This document shows, one piece after another, positions 23,605 through 36,164 of a stretch of DNA of 64,000 nt. Position 1 is the first letter of the stretch; each line of letters begins with the position of its first letter. The translations under genes and the position numbers were made by a program. The stretch covers positions 1,302,001 through 1,366,000 of the forward strand of contig NC_026656.2 of the NCBI RefSeq assembly GCF_000004075.3, given 5' to 3'. The stretch comes from Cucumis sativus. Its lineage: Eukaryota > Streptophyta > Magnoliopsida > Cucurbitales > Cucurbitaceae. The notes below the pieces were generated by a model that was not told the origin of the DNA, searched no databases, and saw only the letters and a program-made list of their open reading frames with translations.

Positions 23605-25715
23605 ATGGTGACCCGAGAGAGCTGGTTTTCTGTTTGGATCGATCGACTTCTCTCTTGTTTAGGGTGAGTACTCTGATTCTTTCTTCATCTTAAGGGTTTC
23701 TTACTCTTCTTTTTTTTTTTTTTGTAATTGTTTGATGAATTTAGAATTGTTTTTATGCGAAAACCTAATTGAAACGTGTAGAAAAATTCAAAACGCTGTT
23801 CTGGATTGGGGGAATTTTTAGATGCAGTTGTATGGATCCGTGATAGATGATTGTCATTGTTATTTGAGTGGTTCTAATTTGGAGTGGTGTTTTAACTGAT
23901 TATACGAAAGATGATATTTCATTCATGGAGTGATGAGTTTTTGTTCTGCAAATACTTTCAGCTTCTCTTATGAAGAGGTTTGAGTGATTCTAATTTGGAG
24001 ATTCTTGTTAATTGGGAAATTACTTTCCTGACAGAATTTCTTAATCTGCAATTAAGGAACCTTGGAAAGTGAAAGAAATATCAGTTGGTTCTCAGTAAGT
24101 GTTCAGGTCTGAAAAAATAAGGGGAAAATGGTAGCTTCATTTTTCTTCCATGAATTGAACCTCAACACTGATGGATTAATGTCCAAATGACATATATAAG
24201 TGAAGTTTTGGTATATTATAGGAAACAGAATCCATAAACGTAACTGGTGTTTTCTTCGTCAATGGGATGATGGACTCTAGATTATCTCTAAGCAAATGGC
24301 AGGAGCTTGAAGTTCTTAGCTTAAATGGATTAGTAGCTGTTTGCATCATTGAAGTCTGTTCTTGCTCCCAGAAATAAGCTTTTTAGAACTGGTTTGTAGT
24401 GGACTTTGGAATTCAAGTTTTCGGATGGTCAAAAGAGTTGCAAGTGGTGAGGAGATGTTCAATGCATTTATTCTTGATTCCTTGGTTCATTAACTGATTG
24501 ATCTTTTATCTCGGTTATAAATTTTCATGTTTCATTGTCAGTGTTTAGGTTCATGACATCGAGAGTTCATTTTCTTAATATATATTCAATGATCTGTATA
24601 CATGCATAGCTTATTTCAAACTTCATTGAGGGCCCAGAACTTAACCATGTTAGTGAATTCTTCTCTTGATTTAAAGTATGGCAAGAGACAATTTGAAATG
24701 GAAGTACTGTGATGTTCATGCATTTGCATTTATCAATACTTAAACTATACTTGTCTGTTTTGGAGTTATTTTATCCATAGTTTTCAACATGCTGCTAACA
24801 GAGTAAATGTTCGTTTTGGTAGGAGCATTAAACCTGCACCTGCCATCTCTGGAAATAATCTGAACTCTAGGATGCCAAGCATGTCAGAAGATTTTTGGAG
24901 TACAAGCACGTGTGATCTGGATGAGCTGCTTACGCTTCAATCTCGACAGAATTCATTTATCAGCACAACAAACCATAACTCTAACCATGGTGGTGTCATT
25001 GACAATTTAAGCAATCATTCTGACTTTGTAAATCATGGTAAGCTTAGGCTTCAATCTCGACACATGTGATCTGGTTCTGATCTAGACTGGTTTAAACTGA
25101 ATCCAATTATGTCAATGAAAAATTAAAGTTGGTTACAAGTTTATATTTCAAATCTCAGGTTTTGTTCTTTGGACTCAGACCCGTCTTCGGTGGGTCGGAA
25201 ATTGTGTGCCTGCTAAACGAACTAAAAAAAATCACATTACAGGATTAAGGTGAGTCTAATTTTGCTGCAGATGCGTACTTGTTCATGCCATGATCCTTGT
25301 TCTTATTTATGTCTACATGCTTATAATGCAAATGAAATCCCTCTCTGCCAATATTTCTAGTAATTCGGTCATCAAAAATCAGGCAGAAGGTTTTTTTGAG
25401 TACAAGCACAAATGCATTTTGGGAAGTCAAATTTCCTGTGGATTTAGTTGTTTTCAGAATTTTTAACCCTGCCATATTGCTTGGTTTTTGTTTACAGTTG
25501 GTATATGACTAAAGAACTATTGTTGGAAACCAGAAAGCCTTACCATCGACGCATACCTTTATCGGTCAGCCTGCTTTTTCTCTGTTTTCTGGTGTTTTTC
25601 TTTAGTTGACTACACATTGAATTCCTCTGTTTTGAATATTAAACCATAATATAATTAACAGGACATGGTAGACTTTCTGGTAGAAGAATGGGAAGAAGAA
25701 GGGCTATATTATTAA
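23605..25715 (+). CDS. Gag1-like clamp domain (DUF4050) protein
   Basis: Five exons: 23605-23663, 24823-25037, 25159-25249, 25498-25564 and 25662-25715, all in phase, giving 161 residues. The N-terminus is MVTRESWFSVWIDRLLSCLG. The conserved part reads MPSMSEDFWSTSTCDLD, then FVNHGFVLWTQTRLRWVGN, ending RRIPLSDMVDFLVEEWEEEG-LYY. This is the plant DUF4050/Gag1-like clamp pattern, where the W-x-x-R-x-x-W-V-G core and the terminal hydrophobic-acidic helix are typical. The domain is named after a fungal protein, and I know of no established function in plants. Exon 1 is supported by an exact frame match across a 1.2-kb intron. If it were non-coding, translation would start at 24872 within exon 2. 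Confidence 0.8.
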
Positions 25716-28700
25716 GCCAGTCAATTTAAAAAACAATCACCTTGTGCATACACTATCCTTGTGACTTTTTTCTTTCGCGTTTTGGAGTTCAATTCCGTGC
25801 CTACCACCTTAACTTGGGATCAGTTCGATACAAGTTTAACATACAAAATGACACCATTGGTTTGCTAACCTTTTCGATATTGCTACAATGGAGATCTCTA
25901 AGGGGAGGGGCCAATTGTGAAGTAACCCAAAATCAAAGATCTTCCAATTGATCGGCGGGCTAAATGGTAAGCCCCCTCCGACCAATATACTTTATACATA
26001 CATATCAAACTTTCTTCATCATTAGTTTAATATATGAAGAAGCATCAACTTTGCAGTGTGTTTGATGCAATGTTGTTGATGACTGACTTGTTGTAATTGT
26101 AATTAATCTCTCTAAAACAAACTCTTCTTTGTTTGGAATTCCTGATAAAAGTATCGAGATTGATTTTGTGGTGATATTGCTGTCAAATGTGTTGGATGGT
26201 AGAGAGAACAGATAATAGACAAAATCAAGCCTCCACTGTCTTTTTGTCTGGTGGTTGTGCCATTAAAAAGACTATAAATTTTGAAGGGTTCATGGTTGAA
26301 GATGCAAAGATGCCTTTTCAAAATCTTTTTCACAAGAGAATAGTCACTATTTTAAGGATATGGACCCTACTTTTTGATTAGAAATTTTATCTCCCATTCT
26401 GATAATAGAGAATCTAGGTAGGAAGAAATGGAATAATTTCTTTTTGTTGGCATCAGTGATAATGATCACTAGGAATGTGAACTTGCTGAGTCACAATGAG
26501 AGAGAGAAGATGTTTTTTGATTTGATTTTCAATAGTTGATAGATATATATAATATGTGTTGGGATGGATATGTCTTTTAAAAGAAAATACGAAGAATTTG
26601 TTAGCCACTTCAAATTCAAGTTTAAACATTGCTTGTCTTGATAATACAACTCATCAAATGTGTTTGAAACCGTTAATACCTCGGTGTGAAAATATTTCTA
26701 AATGTTCAAAAGTTGCATTAATACTCTCATCTTCTCCAGTCGATGACTTAACAATTATCTATTCAAACCTTTTTATCTATTTGTTAGTTCTTTGACCTTT
26801 TGTATCTCATCAAAAAAAATTGTACGTGTATAATAATAGTCAAATATGGTATTTGGTAATTTTTCATTTTTTTTATAGGTTTTTAATGGAAGATTTTGAT
26901 TTTGAAATTGTTTGAGATACTGTGTATTAACTTGAGGTGTCGAGCATATTTTGTCGTGAGATATTGATTCTTTTTTAACATAAGAAAACTTGTATTAAAT
27001 TGATCACTAAATTAAATGGTACTAGTGGTATCATTTTATTTATTTATTTTTATAAGGTTAAGAGTGTTAATGCAATTTTTTTAAAGATATTATATTTATA
27101 AAACAAGTATTAATGATTTGTGTTCATACCGTGTTTTTGAAATTTTATTTTTGGATTTTTTTAAAAAAATAAAATAATAATGTTTACAATTTAGAACTAA
27201 TGAGAATATTTTGTATAATTTAATTTATTTTATTTTTAAAAAATGACTATTTTAAGTATAGAAAAATGAATCAAATAAAATTATATAGACTCTAGTAGAT
27301 TGTAATATACTTAGACACACCCATATAGTAGGGTAGATAGTCGACATTATTTTGTTAGAGCAAATATTTTTTTGTCATTTAAACTAAATTTTCTATCAAA
27401 ATAATGCTAATTTATATTTTAAAAGAGGATTCAAAATTCAATTATTTGGTTAAAGATCATTTCAACAGCGACTTGAATGTTTTCTTGTTCAAAGTTGAAA
27501 ATTCATTTGCCAATTTTAATTATTATCTTTGCTTTCTCTTTACCAAATTCACCATTCAATGGAACGTTATAACATATTTGTTAGTGGTTTGTTTAATACT
27601 TTAAAAGATAAACTTTGATAAGTAATTAAAAAAAAACATTTTTTAAAATAGCAAAATAGTCTATTCAATTTTTTTTCAATATTTTGTAAATATTTATTTT
27701 TGCTATTCATAATAATTTTTTAAAAAAATTGTGAAATTTTTCCTAAGGGAAGTGATACACAAATTATATATTCATTATATAATTTTGTCAAAGTTCATAA
27801 ACCCCACAAAAAAAGATTACATTCCTGATTAAAAACAAAGGAAAAAAGAAAAATTATTATAAATAGTAAAATTGTTAAAAATATTTTTAGAATATATCAA
27901 AATTTCATATTCATAAAATGATAGGGAAGTATAAGTCTCGATAGAATTTGGATGGTTAATACAGCTTTGTTACTTTTATTCATATTGGGTGGAAATTATG
28001 AAAAGATGGATGTGAATTGATTCTAGAGCTTACTTTTTCTTTTTTTCTCACACTTTAAATGCATCTAATTTTTAGCTTCACAAATATATAAATATATAAA
28101 TAATGAAAGAGATGAACCCAAATTAAATGAATGAATATATATATATGTGTGTGTATATAACTTTATGTTATAAAGTTTTGGTCTCCAATAATGTTAAAAG
28201 ATTAATAGATTGAATGCTCTTTCATATCTTGTTACCTAATTATTCATTTATAATTTTGTTATGTTTTTGTCAATTTCTTAAAAAAATAAACCAAATCATT
28301 TTTTAATTTTTTAAAAAAGATTACCCTTTCCTTAATTACTTTTAAGAAAATAATGATTTGAATGAGAGATTTTGTCAAACTTGGAAATGGTCAATTCATA
28401 TTCCCTAATTTATATATATATATATATATATTATCCATTTTTTTAAAATTTCTTTTTCATATATATGATAAAAAAAATCAAAAGAAACAAAATAGAAAAG
28501 AAGATTCATGCTTTGCCACCCATTTCCCATACAATGAATTCAAAAAATAATATAGGGATAAATATAATAATTATAATAATAATAATATATGATTCTAATT
28601 AACATGCTTTAAGCTTTTTGATTATATTGTCTAAACTTTTTAATTAATTATGGATAAAATTAATAGGTATTATATTATTATAATTGATAACATGATCATG

Positions 28701-30239
28701 TCAAAACCAACCTTGGGTTTCATTACAATGAACCTTTCCCATTTTCAAATTGTGTTCAACAAACATACATATATCAAATTAAAGACCAAATAAAACCATG
28801 TGATTCTCTCTCTCTCTCCACATGACAATTTTAATTTTTTTAAAGATTCAATGTGATACGTGCAGATTGCTTGTTGATTTGATGAATCTTGATCTTTGAT
28901 ATCATAATCTGTTGGTCATGGGAAAAATTAGAAAAGAAAGAGAAGAACAACGTAACTAGGTCAAAAGATAAGAAAGGAAGGACGTAAGACGTGACTTCGA
29001 AGTAGGTACAAGATACTTCTTACTTAAATTAAACATTTAATGATTTTAATCATTTCTATCATATTATCTTGTCGTTTGTTTGGAAAAAGATTTTTCAATA
29101 TCAAATACATTCGATGTATATGTTAATACGACGTATACTCATTGTAGAAAAATGATTATAAAGACAACGATTGTATTTACATGAGAAAATTGTAAAATTT
29201 AATTTTAGTATTTCCTTCGTTTTAAACTTCATTCTAATTTTTATAATATGTTATATTTTACTGTTTAGAACGGAGAGAATAAGAGAAAAATTCTTATGAA
29301 TAACAAACAGAAAATAAAAAAAATAGTAAAAAGAACTTAAATAAACTATAGAAAATTTGATATTTTATGTAATATAATTTGTAAATAGTTTCAATTTTTT
29401 ATTATATTTTTTAACTTACTCTCTATAAATTTTTAATTTTTCACTTTTATTTGACCTCAGTGGTTTACTAAATACTCAACTTTTATATTTAGTTTTTAAA
29501 TGGTTAGTCTGATTTTAGTACTTGAAAAATGAAATAAAATGAAAGGGCATTAAAATAAATACCCTACCTAAATGAATAAAATTAAAAGTACATAAATAAA
29601 AAATAACAAATATATTAAAATTATAGGGACTAAAATGAATAAAGGATTAAAAGCAACATAGACTAAAATAAAATACATAGAAAATAAATAAATAAGGTAG
29701 TAAAAAATTAAATACACTCAAATAAATAAGGTATTTTTTTCTTAGAAATATCATTTTTATTTATTTCATATATCATTCTAAATACAGATATATATATCTA
29801 TATATATATATATATAGATAATAATTCATATCTACTTTTAATTTATTAAAAAAAACCAAAACCTAATCTCTAAAAGAAAAAAAAATAACATATTGATTAT
29901 TGTTGAGGAAAGAGGAAAAATAAAAATAAAAAATAAAAACACCAAACACCCTAATATCATAAATATATATATATTGTGTGAAGCACATGTAAATGATTGA
30001 AATGGAACAAAGTAATGAATAAGAAAAAGAAGCTATAAAAGTTTGGATAACATTATAAAATTGAATACATTAATAACAAGTGGGGGCAAAGGGAAAAAAT
30101 ACATTGAACTTTTAACCTATATTCATTATTTAATTTGGACTCCCTTATTCTGACCCAACTATATATTATATATTCACACACACATATATATATTTCACAA
30201 AAATGGCCTAATTGGACCTACAAATTCAAAATAAATAAA

Positions 30240-30243
<4 letters not shown>

Positions 30244-30308
<65 letters not shown>
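30244..30308. repeat. (TA)32 microsatellite
   Basis: About 65 bases of uninterrupted TA dinucleotides. Confidence 0.95.
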
Positions 30309-30313
<5 letters not shown>

Positions 30314-31840
30314 CAGATTCATTGCATATATTTAATTTAGAGTAATAATAAAAATTGTGAAAATTAAAAGAGCCATCATATTGAATTGGCTTGATGATCA
30401 ATTAGCCCATCTCATATGACCTTTGTTCTTCCTCAAAACCCTAAACAAATTTAATTATGCTTTTTCTTACTCAATTTCCTCCTAGTTTCCTTAATACATT
30501 TGTTCTTTCCTTTAGTACAATTTGTGGCAAACATTGCTACTACTTCCACTACTGATTATTGCTTTCCAAATAAGGATTCATGTTAGTGTAACATGCATGT
30601 ATACATGCATATTCATTTTATATTTATATATATTATTATACGTACATAGTCAATAATGTTTTGTAAAGAAAAAAAAAGTTAAAGAAGAATTGCCAATTCA
30701 AAATATAAGTCAAAAGAATAAATTAAAGTTGGTATCGTCTCATGATCACCTCTCGTTTAAATAAAATTACAACTTAACCTTCATAAATTATGTGCATCTA
30801 TTATACAATTACTTTGAAATTAAATAACAGTAAGGAAAAGTTTGTGAAATCTCGTCATATCTCGTTTAATCGCTACAAATTCATTATTATCAAAATAAAT
30901 AAGAATATTAATTTTTAGGTGAGGACTAATTTAACAACATTCATTGATAACAATGATACAAGGCTAGAAGTAGAATTTTCAATGGTTATAATAATTACAA
31001 ATAATCACTACAAATTAAGTCAATGAAAAATAAAAATTAGTCCTTCAAATTTTAGATTATTGTCTTATTCCTATCAACAATAAAAAAGAATAATATATAT
31101 AGGATTTAATTAACATTATCTATTTATGTGTTACTAAAGTCATTGAAATATATTACAATTTAGGATAAAGTCGGTTTGATTTTAATAAAGTTAATTCTTA
31201 TTAATAAAGCTAATTCTTGTATTTAAATTAGATGCTTGAGATTGAAAATTAGATTAAAGAAAAACTTATGTCTTGATTTCTATATATAATTGTGTTTATG
31301 ATGATATATATTCTCTTTTAACATTATAGTATATACTAAATAATTGTCTATTATTGCATAAGTTATAATAAAGTGAAGACTAGAGAAAAAAAATTTCATT
31401 TTTCATTATTACATGATTTTGAAATAAAACATAATTAATTCAACTAATGTGACACTCAAATTAATATCCATATAGAATAAAATGGCAAAAAGAAGATAGA
31501 TTTTAAAGACTCCAAACTCTATTTTAAAGATAGATTTTAGATGATCATTTTTTAATTGTTTGCTGTAGGTTTACTACTAATTTTCTTCCTAAATTAAAAT
31601 AATTTAAACTATTATAATCAAACCATACTGATAACATATAATTCTACAAACCAACATATTGTTAAACGTCTCTGAAAAGAAAGTTGTTTTGCAATTTAGT
31701 ACGTAGAAGTAAGTTGAATGTAAAAGAGTCAAACAGCTCATCACACAACTTTTTGCTTGGGATTCATCATCATTCATGCACTATTGAACCAAAAGCATTA
31801 TTATATTGAAAAAAGAGATAGGAAAAAAAGAAAGAAGGAA

Positions 31841-31923
31841 AGGGGGGGAAGATCCGGTAGTCGGTAATGGGAAAATTGGTTGGACAGTGGCAAAGGGGCA
31901 AAGAGCAAGAGGGAGGGGGGGGG
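31841..31923 (+). promoter_or_regulatory. G-rich strand upstream of EBF
   Basis: A run of seven G at about 31842, several GG/GGGG groups, and GGGAGGGGGGGGG at about 31911-31923 stand out from the AT-rich surroundings. They lie 380-460 bp before the EBF start codon. A G-quadruplex is possible but would need a long loop or zero-length loops. Confidence 0.35.
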
Positions 31924-32183
31924 TCTGCTTGGAATTTGTGGTTTTATGGAGAGATACATTGCACATTCGCAATCTCACCTCAAATTCATACTCATTATAT
32001 GAATTTTTTTGTCACCCACTATCACTGAGATTGACATCTTCCACCCTTTTTCTTATTTTTTCCATTAATCAATTCTATATTCCAAATATATATACTCTTT
32101 TCATCCCGTTTCTTCTTCCCACTTCACAAATTTCTCTTCTTTCTTCTCTTTTTTCCCCTTTTCTCTATTGGGGTTTTCTGCAA

Positions 32184-33011
32184 ATGCTCTTCTTCTTCTT
32201 CTTCTTTCTCATCATTCTCATCTGCGTTTGCTTCAACGTCTTCTTCGTGGGAAGCTTCTCTTTTCTTTTCTTCTCCTTCGTTGCTCTGTTGCTGTCCCCA
32301 TGCCTGCCCTCGTCAATTACGGTGGTGAGTTCTTTGATCTTTTCTGTTTTGATATTCTTTCATCTGGGTAGGAGTTGAATCGGTTTAATTTGATGGGTTT
32401 GGGGGTATATGTTTTGCTTATGACTTTGTTTCTGAGGTTTTGTGATCTGGGTTTGTTTGAGGATGGTTGATTTTTATGGAGAAATATGGTATTGTAGATA
32501 TCTTAAGCTAGTTTGTTCTTTCATGAGAGTAGTTTGAAGGTTTCTAGTTTATGCATCTTGTTAAATGTCTCTGAATTTGTTAGTTAGGTTTGTAATGGAT
32601 CTAGTTCTTTGAGAGAGATTGTTCTAAGGATGGAATTTATTTAGTGATGAACCGAAAAGATGGAACTTTTTTGGAGAGAAGAGGTGTGCAATTTTGGCTG
32701 ATTTGTTGTTGTTGTTATTGGGTTTTCAGGTGATGATGAATATTACCCTGGGGGTTCCTTTTACTCAAGCCCCATGGATTTGGATGCCTTTTTACCAACT
32801 TCCTCTCATGTCGATCTGTATTTTCATCCTAGTAAGAGAGCTCGAATCGGTTCGCCGGTTGTGTTTGGAGGAAGAGAATTTGAGCAGGAGTGTACGCCAT
32901 CCATTGAAGCTCTTCCTGATGAATGTCTCTTTGAGATTTTCAGGCATCTCCACAGTGCTAGAGAGAGGAGCTCTTGTGCCGGTGTCTCCAAACGGTGGCT
33001 TATGCTTTTGA
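32184..33011 (+). other. Upstream ORF overlapping the EBF start across the intron
   Basis: An ATG at 32184 opens a frame that runs 47 whole codons to the exon 1 donor (32324). After removal of the intron (32325-32729) it continues without a stop to TGA at 33009-33011, a spliced ORF of 140 residues that overlaps the EBF frame in a different register. The exon 1 part is very hydrophobic (MLFFFFFFLIILICVCF). There is no known homologue. It is probably a translation-regulating uORF if the transcript starts upstream of 32184, and otherwise chance. Both this ATG and the EBF ATG have C at position -3, so neither context is clearly stronger. Confidence 0.35.
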
Positions 33012-34690
33012 GTACTATTCGTAAGGCTGAAATTTGCAAGAGCAGAAGCACATGTATCAGTCAGATGGTTGAATCCTCAAATGTTGAGCAGCAGAAGACT
33101 GAATCGGATGAGATTTCGGTAGTGAACTGTGATGAAGATCAAGAGGATGAAAGTAATGGTTTTCTTACAAGATGTTTGGAAGGCAAGAAAGCTACCGATG
33201 TCAGACTTGCTGCTATTGCAGTAGGAACTAGTGGACGTGGGGGATTGGGAAAACTTTCAATTCGAGGAAGTAACTCTACTCGTGGAGTTACCAACCTTGG
33301 TCTTTCGGCCATTGCCCACGGTTGCCCTTCTCTTCGGATACTTTCTCTGTGGAATGTACCATCAGTTGGGGATGAAGGATTATTCGAAATAGCTAGAGAA
33401 TGTCATTTGCTAGAGAAGCTTGACCTCTGCCACTGCCCTTCAATCTCAGACAAAGGTTTGATTGCAATTGCGGAACAATGCACTAACTTGACCTCTTTAA
33501 GCATTGAATCTTGTCCAAAGATTGGCAATGAGGGTTTGCAAGCAATTGGAAAATTATGTTCTAAACTGCAGACCATATCTATCAGAGATTGCCCTCGTGT
33601 CGGGGATCAGGGTGTTTCAAGCCTATTCGCATCATCTTCTTGTGCTATAATGAAAGTAAAGATCCAAGCATTGAACATAACAGATTTCTCTCTCGCTGTG
33701 ATTGGACATTATGGCCAGGCCATAACACACCTAACCCTTGGTGGTCTTCAGAATGTTAGTGAGAAGGGATTTTGGGTCATGGGCAGTGCTCAGGGCTTGA
33801 AGAAATTGACGTTGTTGATGATTGCTTCTTGCCGAGGGATGACCGATGTGAGTCTTGAAGCGATGGGAAAGGGAATTGCAAACCTGAAGCAGATGTGCAT
33901 TCAGAAATGTTGTTTTGTTTCAGACAATGGATTGATAGCTTTTGCCAAAGCTGCAGGATCGCTTGAGATGTTGCAATTAGAAGAGTGCAACAGAATCACC
34001 TTGTTGGGTATTGGCGGTGCCCTCTCGAACCATATTCGGAACTTGAAGTCTCTTACTGTGGTGAAGTGCTTGGGGATCAAGGATATTGCTCAAGAAGTAA
34101 CATTGCCCTCTCTTTGCACCTCCCTTAGATCCTTATCTATCCAAAACTGCCCTGGCTTTGGCAGTGCCAGTCTTTCAATGGTTGGGAAGTTATGCCCTCA
34201 ACTTCAACACGTTGAGTTGATCGGCCTTTACGGTATTACAGATGCCTCAATGTTTCCACTTCTGGAGACCTGCGAAGGGCTTGTGAAGGTGAACCTTAGT
34301 GGCTGCATAAATTTGACCGATGAAACTGTTTCAACCTTGGTTAGGCTGCACGGAGGAACGATCGAAGTTCTTAATCTTGATGGTTGCAGAAAGATCAGTG
34401 ATGCAAGTTTGGTAGCCATTGCAGATGCATGCTTGTTACTAAATGAACTAGATGCTTCAAAGTGTGCAATCACTGATGCTGGGCTTGCAGTTCTTTCATC
34501 CTCAGAGCAGATAAATTTACAAGTTCTTTCGTTGTCAGGTTGTTCCGAAGTATCAAACAAGAGCTTGCCTTTCTTGGAAAGATTGGGAAAATCACTCGTC
34601 GGTTTGAATCTCAAAAACTGCCACTCAATCAGCAGTGGCACAGTTGGGACGATCGTCGAGAACCTGTGGAGGTGTGACATTCTCGTCTAA
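32300..34690 (+). CDS. EBF: EIN3-binding F-box protein (EBF1/2-like)
   Basis: Two exons, 32300-32324 and 32730-34690, give 661 residues. The tiny first exon encodes MPALVNYG and joins in phase 1 to GDDEYYPGG. This start matches other plant EBFs from memory, so translation does not begin at the internal ATG 32774. The F-box lies at about residues 69-108 (SIEALPDECLFEIFRHL...CAGVSKRWLMLL). A long array of Cys/Leu-rich LRRs of the AMN1/Skp2 type follows from about residue 180 to the end (CLLLNELDASKCAITDAGL and similar), closing with CDILV. Arabidopsis EBF1/2 are about 625 residues. They are the substrate adaptors of SCF ubiquitin ligases that degrade EIN3/EIL1 and so repress ethylene responses. 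The frame is intact. Confidence 0.95.
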
Positions 34691-35440
34691 CCATGGATAG
34701 TCAACTCTCAGCAATGTAGTTATAAAAATACGAGTAGATATCAACAAGTTCCAAGTTACACTATAGGTACATCAAGATTATATGATCTTTTTCACACAGA
34801 TAGCAACATTCAGAAAACTCTTCTCCATAAACAGCGGGCTTCCCGGCAGCTTATTCTTTCCGTGGCTTGGTTGTTTTAGGGAACTATGGCCAGTTGCCAT
34901 TTTTTGCAAGCTTTCTCTGCTTGTTTCACTGTTTTGGGTCTCCTTTGATGGGAGACTTCCTCTTTGATGGCCATGGTTCCCTAAGAAATACAATTACCAA
35001 GTCTCAGTTAAGATTTGCCTGTCTTTGTACTCCCACTTGTCTAGCCAATGGTTTTGTCAAGCTGAATGTTCTATAATTAGATGTTTTAGCTTACAGATTC
35101 ATTACTTCAATGCATCTGCCTCTTAAGCTTTCGATATATATATATATATATACTAAGTCTTTTATCTCTGTTGTGTTTTGTAAAAGTCTTGTTTGGTTTT
35201 TCATCCTTCGGTAAAATGTCCTCGTTATCGTTTGGTCGCAGTCTTTCGTGTTTGTTTGCATATGTTATGTTTGATTCCAGTCAATGTTAAGTGTGGATAT
35301 CTATTGAATCGTGTGCTTCGGCATTGGTATTCTGTTTGTTCGGTGTGCCATTTCAACCTATGTAGAATGGTTGTATTTTTTCCGAAGCCGTTTATCGGTT
35401 TAATATGTATACCCTGTATCTTATGTGTTTACTAAATAAA
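34691..35440 (+). other. Likely EBF 3' UTR and downstream flank
   Basis: Non-coding sequence less AT-rich than distant spacer, with several U-rich clusters (for example near 34890-34945 and 35158-35205) and a (TA)n run at ~35136-35151. In Arabidopsis the EBF1/2 3' UTRs contain poly-U elements through which EIN2 represses translation. The comparable U-clusters here suggest the same control, which is inference. Confidence 0.4.
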
Positions 35441-36164
35441 TGAGAAGCGATCTTCCTCTTTGTTTCATGAACTTCTGTTTGTTGTTCAGTTGACTTGATT
35501 CATTGGTTTTGGTATAGAAAATAGTTTCATATGAAAGGGTAAAATTGTCTTTTCACTAAAAGAAGAAAGTCATATACTTCTCTTTGAATGAACTCTAAAG
35601 TCTATTAAAATCATTTAATTTTCTTGTTAATTTGTCACATGAATCATCTAAACAGAAGGCAAAGAATGATGGATTGTTTCAATCAAGTTGTGTATTGCCA
35701 TCTTTATGACATAATGAAAATGCTTTTATCTTTATTGGCCACTTGGGGACAAGAAAACAAGGTGGTCTAATAATTAAGGGTTGAGGAAATATCTATGAAA
35801 AGGCTTAGAAAATACTCACATTCAAAGAACTATAACCCTATTTTGGTAATTGAATTGCCTAAATTTCAAACAAGTTGAATTCATGTCCAATGAATTTATA
35901 ACATGAATCATATCAAATCTTTCTACAAATGTTATTTTAGAAAATATGGTCGAAAATGGATAGGAGTCAAACTATGCCGAAGTCATGGACGAAACTTCTA
36001 TAAGCTGTCACACATTCACATATTCACATTCACATTCATAAGAAAGGAAGAAAGAAGTGAAGGTAAAATTAAAGAAAGATAATTTAGACCATTGGTCAAT
36101 TTCAAAATCTTCCATCCCCCATTTTATTTTTTGCCTTGTTCTTGTCAATTTCCCGTGTAAAAAT
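35441..36164. other. Intergenic between EBF and the PCS remnant
   Basis: AT-rich spacer with no recognisable gene. Confidence 0.5.

Larger units (their letters stand above)
25716..32183. other. 6.4-kb AT-rich gene-free region upstream of EBF
   Basis: The first ~400 bp probably hold the 3' UTR of the Gag1-like gene. The rest is AT-rich DNA with many short (TA)n runs, the longest at 30244-30308, and no exon I can support. The last ~400 bp, G-rich then pyrimidine-rich, should be the EBF promoter and leader. Confidence 0.5.

Noticed and set aside
31806-32378. 190-codon frame upstream of EBF
   Set aside because: It begins at a TTG, not an ATG, and runs through promoter and leader DNA. Only the part from ATG 32184 could be translated, and that is reported as an upstream ORF.
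34228-34680. 150-codon antisense frame inside the EBF gene
   Set aside because: Shadow of the LRR coding sequence, with no independent signal.
32774-34690. EBF translation starting at the internal ATG 32774
   Set aside because: The upstream exon (MPALVNYG) joins in frame and matches the N-terminus known from other plant EBFs, so the longer product is preferred.
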